Assembly (NCBI GenBank): GCA_948467735.1
Contig: CAOKFN010000005.1
Location: forward strand, 1 to 64,000
DNA: 64,000 nucleotides
Origin: an uncultured bacterium
GTDB lineage: Bacteria; Bacillota; Clostridia; Lachnospirales; Lachnospiraceae
Direction of reading: 5' to 3'
Part shown: positions 18,128 through 26,950 of the stretch, one piece after another
Layout: the number at the start of each line of letters is the position of its first letter
Position numbering within the stretch: the stretch's first letter is position 1
Made by a program: the position numbers and the translations under genes
The notes under the pieces: model-generated
Database searches by the model: none
What the model was told of the DNA's origin: nothing
What the model saw: only the letters and a program-made list of their open reading frames with translations

Positions 18128-19366
18128 ATGTATTCTTTGGATGAAGTACGGAGTATTGACCCCGAGATTGCGCAGGCGATTGAGGATGAACAGGCGAGGC
18201 AGAACAGCCATATTGAGCTGATTGCTTCCGAGAACTGGGTGAGCAGAGCAGTGATGGCGGCTATGGGCAGTCCTTTGACGAATAAGTATGCGGAAGGGTA
18301 TCCCGGAAAACGGTATTACGGCGGCTGCGAGTGCGTGGATGTGGTGGAGAATCTGGCGATTGCCCGGGCAAAGGAGCTGTTTGGCTGCGAGTATGCCAAT
18401 GTACAGCCTCATTCGGGAGCTCAGGCAAATATGGCGGTGCAGTTTGCGGTATGCAGGCCCGGCGACACCATTATGGGTATGAATCTTGACCACGGCGGGC
18501 ATTTGACACATGGCAGCCCGGTCAATATGTCAGGAAAGTATTTTAAGATTGTTCCCTATGGTGTAAACGACGACGGCTTCATTGATTATGACAGGCTGCG
18601 TGAAATTGCGCGGGAGGCAAAGCCCAAGATGATTATCGCGGGAGCGTCTGCTTATGCCCGCACGATTGATTTTAAAAAGTTTCGTGAGACTGCGGATGAG
18701 GTTGGCGCGGTTCTCATGGTGGATATGGCCCATATTGCCGGACTGGTGGCGGCAGGGCTTCATCCCAGCCCCATTCCCTATGCCGATGTGACGACAACCA
18801 CCACGCATAAGACCCTTCGCGGTCCCCGCGGCGGCATGATTTTGTCCAGCAGTGCCGTAAATGAGAAATACAATTTCAACAAGGCTATTTTTCCGGGGAT
18901 TCAGGGCGGCCCGCTGATGCATGTGATCGCGGCCAAGGCTGTCTGCTTTAAGGAAGCGCTGGGCGATGAGTTTAAGACATATCAGAAAAATATCATTGAC
19001 AATGCACAGGCGCTCTGCAGGGGGCTGCTGGATAGAGGAATCCGCATTGTTTCGGGCGGTACGGACAATCATTTGATGCTGGTGGATTTGACCAATTTCG
19101 GTCTCACCGGCAAGGCGGTGGAGAAACTGCTGGATGCGGCGCATATTACCTGCAATAAGAACACGATTCCCAACGATCCCCAGTCTCCTTTCGTGACCAG
19201 CGGGATACGTCTCGGTACTCCCGCCGTTACTTCCAGAGGCATGAATACGGGAGATATGGAGAAAATTGCGGAAGCCGTTGCGCTTGTCATCAAGGGCGGT
19301 GAAGGGAAAATTGCGGAAGCCCGCGCCATTGTACAGACCTTGACGGATAAGTATCCTTTGAATTAA
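18128..19366 (+). CDS. glyA: Serine hydroxymethyltransferase
   Basis: PLP enzyme that converts serine and tetrahydrofolate to glycine and methylene-tetrahydrofolate, the main one-carbon entry. Full-length at 412 residues. The PLP lysine is in TTTTHKTLRGPRGG (about 228), the folate/PLP region in HIELIASENWVS and YAEGYPGKRYYGG, and PHSGAQANMAV and LMVDMAHIAGLVAAG are intact. AGGAGG precedes the ATG. It stands alone between its own promoter and terminator. The long leader with tandem hairpins suggests post-transcriptional control, but I do not recognise a known riboswitch there. Confidence 0.97.
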   Translation: MYSLDEVRSIDPEIAQAIEDEQARQNSHIELIASENWVSRAVMAAMGSPLTNKYAEGYPGKRYYGGCECVDVVENLAIARAKELFGCEYANVQPHSGAQANMAVQFAVCRPGDTIMGMNLDHGGHLTHGSPVNMSGKYFKIVPYGVNDDGFIDYDRLREIAREAKPKMIIAGASAYARTIDFKKFRETADEVGAVLMVDMAHIAGLVAAGLHPSPIPYADVTTTTTHKTLRGPRGGMILSSSAVNEKYNFNKAIFPGIQGGPLMHVIAAKAVCFKEALGDEFKTYQKNIIDNAQALCRGLLDRGIRIVSGGTDNHLMLVDLTNFGLTGKAVEKLLDAAHITCNKNTIPNDPQSPFVTSGIRLGTPAVTSRGMNTGDMEKIAEAVALVIKGGEGKIAEARAIVQTLTDKYPLN

Positions 19367-19466
19367 AAGGTGAAGCATTAGCAAAATGTAACATAACTGG
19401 CACCGATTATGATATGCCGCATTAGTATTTTCGTGAAGCCGAGGATTATATTGCTCGCAGTAAAAC

Positions 19467-19500
19467 AATGGAATCCATGCTTTGTGTGGATTCCATTATT
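19467..19500 (+). terminator. glyA terminator
   Basis: The perfect 11-bp stem AATGGAATCCA (19467-19477) and TGGATTCCATT (19487-19497), 9-nt loop, followed by ATTTAT. A similar but imperfect hairpin built on CAATGGAATC occurs at 19801-19824. Confidence 0.75.
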
Positions 19501-19917
19501 TATGCACACGGGCACCCAAATGAAATGTGTCGGCAGGAGCTGACGGACGCCCGGCGCGGCCGTCTATGACTTGAGGGGGAGAATGGATGACAAATAAAAT
19601 ACGCTATGGCCAAAGATAGCAAAAGACGCAAGGAAGCTGGAAAGGGGAATGAAGAGGAGCTGAACTGTACCGAATGGTTCGGGGAAAGATTTTTTCCTTG
19701 CCATTTGGACGTTATATATGATATGATGTATGAGTTCTTTTTAATTTTAAGAGATGCAATAGAATGATAGAGTATCAGTTTAGAAAAGTTTACTTCCAAA
19801 CAATGGAATCCATAGATTCTATTGTCAAGAATACGGATTGGATGCTTAAAAAGGGTGTGGCTGCACCCTGAGAGGGAGCCGCATACCCTCTTGTAGAAGC
19901 GGGCAGGGGGTATAAAA
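19501..19917 (+). other. Leader region of the diguanylate cyclase gene
   Basis: No gene is visible. A weak promoter is possible: TTGCCA at 19698, 18-bp spacer, TATGAT at 19722. A hairpin CAATGGAATC/GATTCTATTG lies at 19801-19824. At 19870-19910, just before the start codon, is a motif with stem AGAGGG/CCCTCT, CCGCATAC, and CGGGCAGG that also precedes the coiled-coil gene at 59144. It may be a shared leader element or a small dispersed repeat. Confidence 0.4.
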
Positions 19918-20955
19918 ATGAAGCTCAGTTCAGATAAAGAAGTTGCAATGAAATCTCTTCGTTTTCTCAATACATTCCTTCTATGTGTACATATTATTTT
20001 TTTCCTGTTTTTTGGGTGGAACCGCATCACCATTATGACAATAATGAATATGTTCAGCATTATAACTTATGCCGCGGGATTCTGGCTGATTAAGAAGCAG
20101 AAGACAAACTATTATATTATTGTTATATTCCTTGAGATCATGATACATATGTTTCTGTCGGTGCTCTGTACCGGAGAAGGCTGTGGTTTTCAGCTATATT
20201 TCATTGGATGTGCCGCGATTATTTTTTATGCGGATTATTTTTCCATGAGGCTGGCCAAGCGTCATATTGGCGGGATTGCCATGAGCGTGTGCAGCGCGGT
20301 ATTATATTTCATCTCTCTGCGCATTGCGCGCGGCCGGGGGGCGATTTATCCGATCGGCGAAGGCACGCAGAATTCTTTGATGACAATGAATTCCATGGCG
20401 GTATTTATTGTGTGCATCTATTTTTACAGTATGCTGACCAGTATTGCCAATTATTATGAGGAAGAGCTGTCGCGTCAGGCAAACCACGATAAACTGACGG
20501 GGCTGGTAAACAGGTTTTATCTTATCGATCATCTCCAGCAGGTATATGATGAGGGAAGGATGAAAGATTATTGGCTTGCCATAGTGGATATTGACGATTT
20601 TAAGATGATTAATGACCGGTTCGGACATAACTGCGGCGATTTTGTATTAAAGAGCATGACTTCTATCATTGAGTCGTGCTGCGGCGATTTGACGGCATGC
20701 CGATGGGGCGGCGAGGAATTTGTCATGGTAGGGGCAATGGCCGGAGGGCTGGAAGCGGAAACGGCCATTCTTGAGACTGTAAGGAAGACGGTTGCGGAGA
20801 GGGAATTTGTGTACGACGGCAACCGGATTAAGCTGACGATTACCATCGGGGCGGCTCCTTATACGGATCATCAGACAATTGACGAATGGATCAGCGCGGC
20901 GGATGAGAAACTTTATGCAGGCAAGCATTCAGGCAAGAACCGTATTGTGATTTAA
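19918..20955 (+). CDS. Membrane-bound diguanylate cyclase (GGDEF)
   Basis: Makes the second messenger cyclic-di-GMP from GTP. Residues 15-180 carry about five or six hydrophobic segments with no recognised sensory domain. The C-terminal GGDEF domain begins at DKLTGLVNRFYLIDHL and contains VDIDDFKMINDRFGHNCGD and the active site WGGEEF (about 262-267), intact. The inhibitory RxxD motif is not evident. The hydrogenase-like sensor starts 47 bp downstream, so the two are probably one operon. A PilZ protein lies 5 kb further on, a candidate c-di-GMP receptor. Confidence 0.93.
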   Translation: MKLSSDKEVAMKSLRFLNTFLLCVHIIFFLFFGWNRITIMTIMNMFSIITYAAGFWLIKKQKTNYYIIVIFLEIMIHMFLSVLCTGEGCGFQLYFIGCAAIIFYADYFSMRLAKRHIGGIAMSVCSAVLYFISLRIARGRGAIYPIGEGTQNSLMTMNSMAVFIVCIYFYSMLTSIANYYEEELSRQANHDKLTGLVNRFYLIDHLQQVYDEGRMKDYWLAIVDIDDFKMINDRFGHNCGDFVLKSMTSIIESCCGDLTACRWGGEEFVMVGAMAGGLEAETAILETVRKTVAEREFVYDGNRIKLTITIGAAPYTDHQTIDEWISAADEKLYAGKHSGKNRIVI

Positions 20956-21002
20956 GGGGATTTCTGCCGTTTTCTTCCTGCGGAAATTAAGGGGGAGCAA
21001 AT

Positions 21003-22961
21003 ATGGCAAATAAAAACACGTCATTGGTATTTACAAATGACAAATGTATCGGATGTAATAAATGTACCAGAGTCTGCAGCTGCGAGGGGGCGTGTATTAC
21101 CAGTGAAGCGGAGAATGGCGTAAGAATTGATGTGGACGGAAATCGCTGCGTGGCTTGTGGGGCCTGTTTTGATGTATGTGAGCATCAAGCCAGAGAGTAC
21201 CATGACGACACGGAGCGTTTTTTTGAAGATTTAAAGCGGGGAGAACAGATTTCTCTGTTGATTGCTCCGGCGTTTAAGGCAAATTATCCACAGGAATATG
21301 AGCAGGTGCTGGGGGGCCTGAAAGCCCTTGGCGTCAGACATTTGATTAACGTGTCTTTTGGAGCGGATATAACCACTTGGGGATATTTGAATTATATCAA
21401 GCGCCATCATTTCCTTGGCGGTATATCTCAGCCCTGTCCCGCGGTGGTGCGTTATATTGAGCATTATATTCCCGAATTGATCCCGAAGCTTTTTCCGGTG
21501 CAGAGTCCTTTGATGTGCGCGGCAATTTATGCCAGAAAGCAGATGAAGATTTCGGACAAGCTGGCTTTTATCAGTCCCTGTATTGCCAAGAAGCTTGAGA
21601 TTGACGATCCAAATAACAAGGGCTATGTGTCCTATAATGTCACATTTGACCACCTGATGGAGCATGTTCGGAACAACAAGATTTATGGTCCGCTGAAATC
21701 CGACGAGATTGAATATGGACTTGGTTCTATTTATCCCATGCCGGGAGGGCTGAAGGAAAATGTGTACTGGTTTTTGGGGGAGAGCGTATTGATTCGCCAG
21801 ATCGAGGGCGAGAAGCATATGTATCAATATCTGGAGAAGAATAAAGAGAGCATTGCCGGAGGGAAAACCCCGTACCTTTTTATCGACGCGCTGAACTGTT
21901 CCGCCGGATGCATTTACGGTACGGGCTGCGAGGCGGACAAGGCGGCGTCCGATGATGCGCTGTGCAGTCTTCTGCAAATCAGGGAGGCTTCCAAGAAAAA
22001 TCATTCCGCCAGCGCATGGTCGAAAAAGCTGCCGCCCCAAAAGCGTCTGAAACGTCTGAATCAGCAGTTCAAGGAGCTTGTGCTGGAGGATTATCTGCGC
22101 AGATATACGGACAGGTCCGCGGAATGCAGCAGAAGGATTCCGACCGTTTCCGAACGGGAGGAGATTTTTAAGAATATGAAAAAGTATACGCAGGAGGAGC
22201 GGACCATTAACTGTTCCTGCTGCGGGTATGAATCCTGCGATCAGATGGCGGAAGCAATTTATAACGGTTTCAGCCGGAAGGAGAATTGTATTTATTACAT
22301 TAAGAAAGAAGTGGAGCTGCAAAATGAGGAAGCCCAGAAGCTGACGGTACAGCTGGGAGAGGAAAAGCGCACCGTTCAGGAACAGAAGGAGATGATTTTG
22401 GAGACCATCCGGGAAATCAACGAAAAGTTTGCCAATCTGTACCAGTCCGTGGACGAGATGACGGCGGGCAATGACAATACGGCCATGGAGAGTACGGAAA
22501 TTTCCGCCGATATGGTACAGGTCTCGGAGTTCTGCGAGGCGCTGGCGGCTTCATTGAACGATATAACGAAAGTATTTCAGGAGCTGGCGGGTAATAATAA
22601 TGAAGTGGTGAGCATAGCATCCCAGACGAATCTGCTGGCTTTGAATGCCAGTATTGAGGCGGCTCGCGCAGGCAGCGCCGGGAGGGGCTTTGCGGTGGTT
22701 GCGGGGGAGATTAATAATCTGGCATCCGAATCCAGAGCCACAGCCACGCGGAGTAATGAAAGCCAGAATAAGGCTGAGGCGTCCATTGCCCGGATTATCG
22801 AGGATACCGACAGGCTGCGAAGGACCATTGAAGCGGTCAACGGTCGTACTCAGAATCTGGCGGCTTCCACGGAGGAAATGGCCGCTTCCGTCGCCGTCAT
22901 ATTGAATACGGCGAATAATGTAAAAGAGAGTCTGAATCTGCTGCTGGAGGCGTCTACATAA
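21003..22961 (+). CDS. [FeFe]-hydrogenase-like sensor fused to a chemoreceptor signalling domain
   Basis: Soluble 652-residue multidomain protein. Residues 10-62: two 4Fe-4S clusters (C15, C18, C21 and C49, C52, C55, C59). Residues 80-330: hydrogenase large-subunit domain with altered H-cluster motifs, SQPCP (C145), SPCIAKKLE (C193) and NCSAGCIYGTGCE (C299, C303, C309). Residues 400-432: an added Fe-S domain (C404, C407, C412, C429). From 435 a coiled coil leads to an MCP signalling hairpin with ALNASIEAARAG (547-557). There are no membrane segments. The first H-cluster motif lacks the usual CC pair, so it more likely senses H2 or redox state than evolves hydrogen. It lies directly behind a diguanylate cyclase. 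Confidence 0.9.
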   Translation: MANKNTSLVFTNDKCIGCNKCTRVCSCEGACITSEAENGVRIDVDGNRCVACGACFDVCEHQAREYHDDTERFFEDLKRGEQISLLIAPAFKANYPQEYEQVLGGLKALGVRHLINVSFGADITTWGYLNYIKRHHFLGGISQPCPAVVRYIEHYIPELIPKLFPVQSPLMCAAIYARKQMKISDKLAFISPCIAKKLEIDDPNNKGYVSYNVTFDHLMEHVRNNKIYGPLKSDEIEYGLGSIYPMPGGLKENVYWFLGESVLIRQIEGEKHMYQYLEKNKESIAGGKTPYLFIDALNCSAGCIYGTGCEADKAASDDALCSLLQIREASKKNHSASAWSKKLPPQKRLKRLNQQFKELVLEDYLRRYTDRSAECSRRIPTVSEREEIFKNMKKYTQEERTINCSCCGYESCDQMAEAIYNGFSRKENCIYYIKKEVELQNEEAQKLTVQLGEEKRTVQEQKEMILETIREINEKFANLYQSVDEMTAGNDNTAMESTEISADMVQVSEFCEALAASLNDITKVFQELAGNNNEVVSIASQTNLLALNASIEAARAGSAGRGFAVVAGEINNLASESRATATRSNESQNKAEASIARIIEDTDRLRRTIEAVNGRTQNLAASTEEMAASVAVILNTANNVKESLNLLLEAST

Positions 22962-23133
22962 GGAGGCGGACAATGCATATAGGGTCGTCAAAAAAGGATG
23001 CCAAAGGCGCCGTGGAATGAACGGCGGAGGAAGAGATTAATGAAATCAGGCAGTCCATATGAAAGGCGTCGGGCCGGGAACTGCGGAAAAAAGAAAGAGC
23101 AACAGCAATATATTGCAAGAAGGGAGAGAAATC

Positions 23134-24576
23134 ATGGAAAGAAAGAACGCATGGGAGACCTATGATGAAAATCAGGTGACAAAATTAGAGGAGTTAAGCC
23201 GGGAATACCGGGATTTTCTGGATCATGGGAAAACGGAGAGGGAATGTGTTGACCGGATTGTGGAGCTTTTGGAAGCGGAAGGATATCGGGAGCTGGAAGC
23301 TGTGATGAAGACCGGACAGAAGCTTCAAAAGGGGGATAAGGTATACAGCGTATGGATGAATAAGTCCGTTGTGATGTTTCAGCTGGGGAAAAGGCCCATG
23401 GCTGAGGGCATCAATATTCTGGGAGCACATATTGACAGCCCCAGACTGGATGTAAAGCAGAATCCTCTGTATGAAGACGGCGGATTTGCGTATCTGGATA
23501 CTCATTATTACGGCGGCGTGAAAAAGTATCAGTGGGTGGCGCTTCCCCTAGCCATTCACGGCGTGGTTGTGAAAAAGGACGGAACCACCATAGAATTGAA
23601 CGTGGGCGAAGATGAGGATGATCCGGTATTTTTCATTTCGGATCTGCTGATTCATCTGGCGGCGGAGCAGCTGGAAAAGAAGGCGTCAAAGGTAATCGAA
23701 GGAGAGGCCCTTGATCTTATTGTCGGCAGCAGGCCCATTGTAATCAAGTCCGGCGAAAGTGAACAACAGGATGAGAAGGAAAAAGAGGACGAGAACAAGG
23801 CCAAGGCAAAGGAGGCTGTCAAGGCGGGGATTCTGGATATACTGAAAAATAACTATGAGATTGAGGAAGAGGATTTCCTCTCCGCGGAGCTGGAAATTGT
23901 TCCTGCGGGAAAGGCTAGGGAAGCGGGATTTGACCGCAGCATGATTCTGGCTTATGGACAGGACGACAGGGTCTGCGCGTTTACCTCTCTGCGGGCTATG
24001 CTGGATTTGAAGGAGACGGAGAGGACGGTCTGCTGCATTCTGGTGGATAAGGAGGAAATCGGCTCCGTGGGGGCTACGGGTATGCAGTCCTGTTTCTTTG
24101 AAAACGCCGTGGCGGAATTGATGAACTTAAGCGGGGAATACAGTGAACTGAACGTGCGGAGATGTCTGGCGCGCAGCTGTATGCTTTCCTCCGACGTCAG
24201 CGCGGGCTTCGACCCGTCCTATGCTTCCTGTTTTGAGAAGAAAAACGCGGCGTTTCTCGGAAAGGGAATGGTATTTAACAAATTTACCGGCTCCAGAGGG
24301 AAATCAGGCTCCAACGACGCCAACGCGGAATATATCGCACATCTGCGCGGCATATTGGACGGGAAGGAGATTGCATATCAGACTGCGGAGCTTGGCAGGG
24401 TCGATGTGGGGGGCGGCGGAACCATCGCATATATTCTGGCCCTTTACGGAATGAACGTCATAGACAGCGGCGTGGCGGTGCTGAATATGCATGCGCCGTG
24501 GGAAGCGACCAGCAAGGCGGACATATATGAGGCATATCGGGGCTATATGGCGTTTGCGGAAGGAGCGTCGCTGTAA
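23134..24576 (+). CDS. M18-family aminopeptidase
   Basis: Dinuclear zinc aminopeptidase of the M18 family that releases N-terminal residues from peptides in the cytoplasm. Motifs in order: ILGAHIDSPRLDVKQNP (metal His, Asp), HYYGGVKKYQW, VDKEEIGSVGATGMQS (catalytic Glu pair), SSDVSAGFDPSY and, near the end, NMHAPWEATSKAD. A charged, Lys/Glu-rich insert of about 25 residues (near 205-235) is not part of the catalytic core. ATG 23134 follows AAGGGAGAG; the open frame starts at 23059. It overlaps queA by one base (TAATG), so the two are coupled. Confidence 0.93.
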   Translation: MERKNAWETYDENQVTKLEELSREYRDFLDHGKTERECVDRIVELLEAEGYRELEAVMKTGQKLQKGDKVYSVWMNKSVVMFQLGKRPMAEGINILGAHIDSPRLDVKQNPLYEDGGFAYLDTHYYGGVKKYQWVALPLAIHGVVVKKDGTTIELNVGEDEDDPVFFISDLLIHLAAEQLEKKASKVIEGEALDLIVGSRPIVIKSGESEQQDEKEKEDENKAKAKEAVKAGILDILKNNYEIEEEDFLSAELEIVPAGKAREAGFDRSMILAYGQDDRVCAFTSLRAMLDLKETERTVCCILVDKEEIGSVGATGMQSCFFENAVAELMNLSGEYSELNVRRCLARSCMLSSDVSAGFDPSYASCFEKKNAAFLGKGMVFNKFTGSRGKSGSNDANAEYIAHLRGILDGKEIAYQTAELGRVDVGGGGTIAYILALYGMNVIDSGVAVLNMHAPWEATSKADIYEAYRGYMAFAEGASL

Positions 24577-25622
24577 TGGGCGGAGCTTTGCAGGAATTAA
24601 AAAAATCGGACTTTACTTTTGAACTGCCGGAGGAGCTGATAGCGCAGGATCCTTTGGAGGAACGTTCTTCTTCCAGACTTCTGGTGCTGAATAAGCGGAC
24701 CGGAGCGATGTCCCATCATGTGTTCCGGGAGATTGTAAATTATCTTCGCCCGGGGGACTGCATGGTGCTCAATGACACGAAGGTAATTCCGGCAAGACTG
24801 TTAGGAGAGCGGGAAGGCACGGGTGCTCATGTGGAGGTGCTTTTACTGAAGCGGCGCGGCGGCGATATCTGGGAGACGCTGGTAAAGCCGGGCAGAAAGT
24901 GTCGGCCGGGCGCCGTATTGAGCTTTGGCGGCGGACTGCTGAAAGCGGAAGTGCTGGAGACCGTGGAAGAGGGCAACCGTCTGATTCGTTTTGAATATGC
25001 GGGAATTTTTGAGGAAGTGCTGGACAGGCTGGGAGAAATGCCGCTGCCGCCTTATATTACCCATAAGCTTCAGGACAGGAACCGCTACCAGACAGTCTAC
25101 GCGAAATATGAAGGCTCCGCCGCGGCGCCCACAGCGGGACTTCATTTTACGCGGGAGCTTCTGGAGCAGATAAAAGCGGCGGGAGTGCGGATTGCGGCTG
25201 TGACGCTCCATGTGGGGCTGGGAACCTTCCGGCCTGTGAAAGAGGAGAATGTGCTGGAGCATCATATGCATTCCGAATATTTTCAGGTGTCGGAGGAAGC
25301 GGCGGAAATCATCAACCGCACAAAAGCGGAGGGCGGACGTATAGTCTGTGTGGGGACCACCAGCTGCCGGACGGTGGAAAGCGCTGCGGACGAGGGGGGA
25401 ATGGTACATTCCGGAAGCGGAAACACGGAGATTTTTATTTATCCCGGATATCGTTTTCGGGTGACGGACGCATTAGTCACCAATTTTCATCTGCCGGAAT
25501 CCACTCTGGTCATGCTGGTGTCGGCGCTGGCGGGCAGGGAAAACGTTCTGAACGCATATGAAGAGGCGATTCGGGAGCGCTATCGTTTTTTCAGCTTTGG
25601 GGATGCGATGCTCATTATGTAA
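24576..25622 (+). CDS. queA: tRNA preQ1 ribosyltransferase-isomerase
   Basis: Transfers and rearranges the ribosyl group of S-adenosylmethionine onto preQ1 in tRNA to form epoxyqueuosine. Signature segments: FTFELPEELIAQDPLEERSS at the N-terminus, LNDTKVIPARLLG, EMPLPPYI, and the central AAAPTAGLHFT, then VTLHVGLGTFRPV and FLLPESTLVMLVSA-like NFHLPESTLVMLV. 348 residues, normal length. The ATG overlaps the stop codon of the aminopeptidase. No other queuosine genes are in the window. Confidence 0.96.
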   Translation: MGGALQELKKSDFTFELPEELIAQDPLEERSSSRLLVLNKRTGAMSHHVFREIVNYLRPGDCMVLNDTKVIPARLLGEREGTGAHVEVLLLKRRGGDIWETLVKPGRKCRPGAVLSFGGGLLKAEVLETVEEGNRLIRFEYAGIFEEVLDRLGEMPLPPYITHKLQDRNRYQTVYAKYEGSAAAPTAGLHFTRELLEQIKAAGVRIAAVTLHVGLGTFRPVKEENVLEHHMHSEYFQVSEEAAEIINRTKAEGGRIVCVGTTSCRTVESAADEGGMVHSGSGNTEIFIYPGYRFRVTDALVTNFHLPESTLVMLVSALAGRENVLNAYEEAIRERYRFFSFGDAMLIM

Positions 25623-25926
25623 ATGCGCGGTATGGGAGGCGGCCCGAAGAGAGGCAGGGGCAGAAGGAAATGAGGATACGGAAAAGCCGGATGTGAGCTT
25701 CGGGTCCTTCCTGTGAAAGCCATACATGGCAGCGGCAATGTGCCGGAACATGATTAGAAACATATTGTAAAATAAAATTGCAGATGGTTGCGCTCAGGAG
25801 GAGCAGGTGGTAAAATGATGTATAATCGGTATATTACAAAGGTGCGATTCCGAATATAACCTGACGCATAGGGATGCGCTGCTGGTTTTTGACGCACAAT
25901 ATTTTGTCGGGGAGAAGGGCAGGAAT
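25623..25926. other. Intergenic region, no feature recognised
   Basis: About 300 bp between queA and the PilZ gene. The stretch 25760-25860 is AT-rich with several TAAAAT and TATAAT words, but none has a convincing -35 partner. No ORF with a ribosome-binding site was seen. Confidence 0.4.
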
Positions 25927-26268
25927 ATGGAGGAGAGAAGAAGAACAAAAAGGACAAGCATGCCGTCTAAACTGATGATTAAAAGGATGGAGGAGGGCGG
26001 AAGCGTTGAAGTGGAGATTGAAATCGTTGATGTGTCCAAGTCCGGGCTTGGCTTTATCTGTAAAGAACCCTTGCAGATTGGAGAAGCGTATGAGGCGTTT
26101 CTGACCATATGGACGAAGGAAGTCATACATACGGTTCTGCAGATTGTGAGGGCTGATTTGAGGGAAGAAGATTTCGGATATGGCGCGGTTTTTGTGGGAA
26201 TGTCGCCGACGGACGCCTCCAGAATAGAGGTTTATCAGACAATCAATGACAGTGAGGATTTCGTGTAA
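25927..26268 (+). CDS. PilZ-domain c-di-GMP-binding protein
   Basis: A stand-alone 113-residue PilZ domain. The first binding motif RRRTKR is at residues 4-9 (RxxxR), and the second, DVSKSGLGF, matches (D/N)xSxxG about 30 residues on. The rest is a beta-barrel with short strands, ending in QTINDSEDFV. Both motifs needed for c-di-GMP are present. It probably relays the signal made by the diguanylate cyclase at 19918 or elsewhere. The partner is unknown. It is followed after 50 bp by a VanZ-like gene on the same strand. Confidence 0.9.
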   Translation: MEERRRTKRTSMPSKLMIKRMEEGGSVEVEIEIVDVSKSGLGFICKEPLQIGEAYEAFLTIWTKEVIHTVLQIVRADLREEDFGYGAVFVGMSPTDASRIEVYQTINDSEDFV

Positions 26269-26320
26269 GGCCTTGCCGCAGAACGGAGGCTTTATGACGG
26301 ATGACAGGTGATAAGTACAT

Positions 26321-26881
26321 ATGATTAGGAAAACGGATATGGCGGATAAGACGCTGGGGCGTAAGTATACAATAACGATGATCGCAGCGTTTTTATTGGT
26401 ACTGTTATATTATGCCATTTTTCACTTTTCCGCCCAAGACGGGGAAAAATCTTCCTCCATAAGTCAGCGCATCACGCAGAAGGGGGTGGAGATTGCCAAT
26501 TCCTTAGCGGGGGGCGGCTGGAGTGAAGAGAAGGTGGAGGGACTGGAGGAAAGGCTGGAACATCTGGTGAGAAAGTCGGCGCATTTTGGAGAATATGCGT
26601 TTATGGGAGTGTTGGTGTGCCTGCTTTTGGGGCAGTGGATGGAGCGGGGGAAAAAGCTGTATCTTGTGACCACAGGGTGGGTCTTTCTATCCGCCGCAGG
26701 GGATGAAATCCATCAATTTTTTGTCCCGGGCCGGTACGCAAGCCCGGCGGATGTGATGCTAGATACCTGCGGCGGCATATTCGGCATGTCCCTCTGTCTC
26801 TGCGCGGCGGCGCTGCTTGGGAAGCTGCAAAGAATTTCTAAGTCGGGAAAGCGCGCCGCGAAATATAAGAAGAATTCCTAA
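26321..26881 (+). CDS. VanZ-family membrane protein
   Basis: A 186-residue integral membrane protein of the VanZ-like family. Membrane segments lie near residues 17-36, 95-108, 115-130 and 140-160. Family motifs: HFSAQDGEKSSSIS after the first helix, RKSAHFGEYAFMGVL, and DEIHQFFVPGRYASPADV. The C-terminus is basic (KRAAKYKKNS). In some clusters VanZ affects teicoplanin resistance, but most chromosomal homologues have no known role. ATG 26339 is an alternative start. Possibly co-transcribed with the PilZ gene. Confidence 0.87.
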   Translation: MIRKTDMADKTLGRKYTITMIAAFLLVLLYYAIFHFSAQDGEKSSSISQRITQKGVEIANSLAGGGWSEEKVEGLEERLEHLVRKSAHFGEYAFMGVLVCLLLGQWMERGKKLYLVTTGWVFLSAAGDEIHQFFVPGRYASPADVMLDTCGGIFGMSLCLCAAALLGKLQRISKSGKRAAKYKKNS

Positions 26882-26950
26882 GCCGCGAAAGCACGCGCCG
26901 CCGCGGCCAGCTATAAAGGAGTGGAAGGAATTGGAAACCGGCAGGAATTT

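Noticed and set aside
19500..20060. 186-residue minus-strand frame between glyA and the GGDEF gene
   Set aside because: No conserved motif, overlaps the N-terminus of the GGDEF gene, and sequence is low in complexity.
21231..22322. 363-residue minus-strand frame opposite the hydrogenase-like gene
   Set aside because: Shadow frame without motifs or ribosome-binding site.
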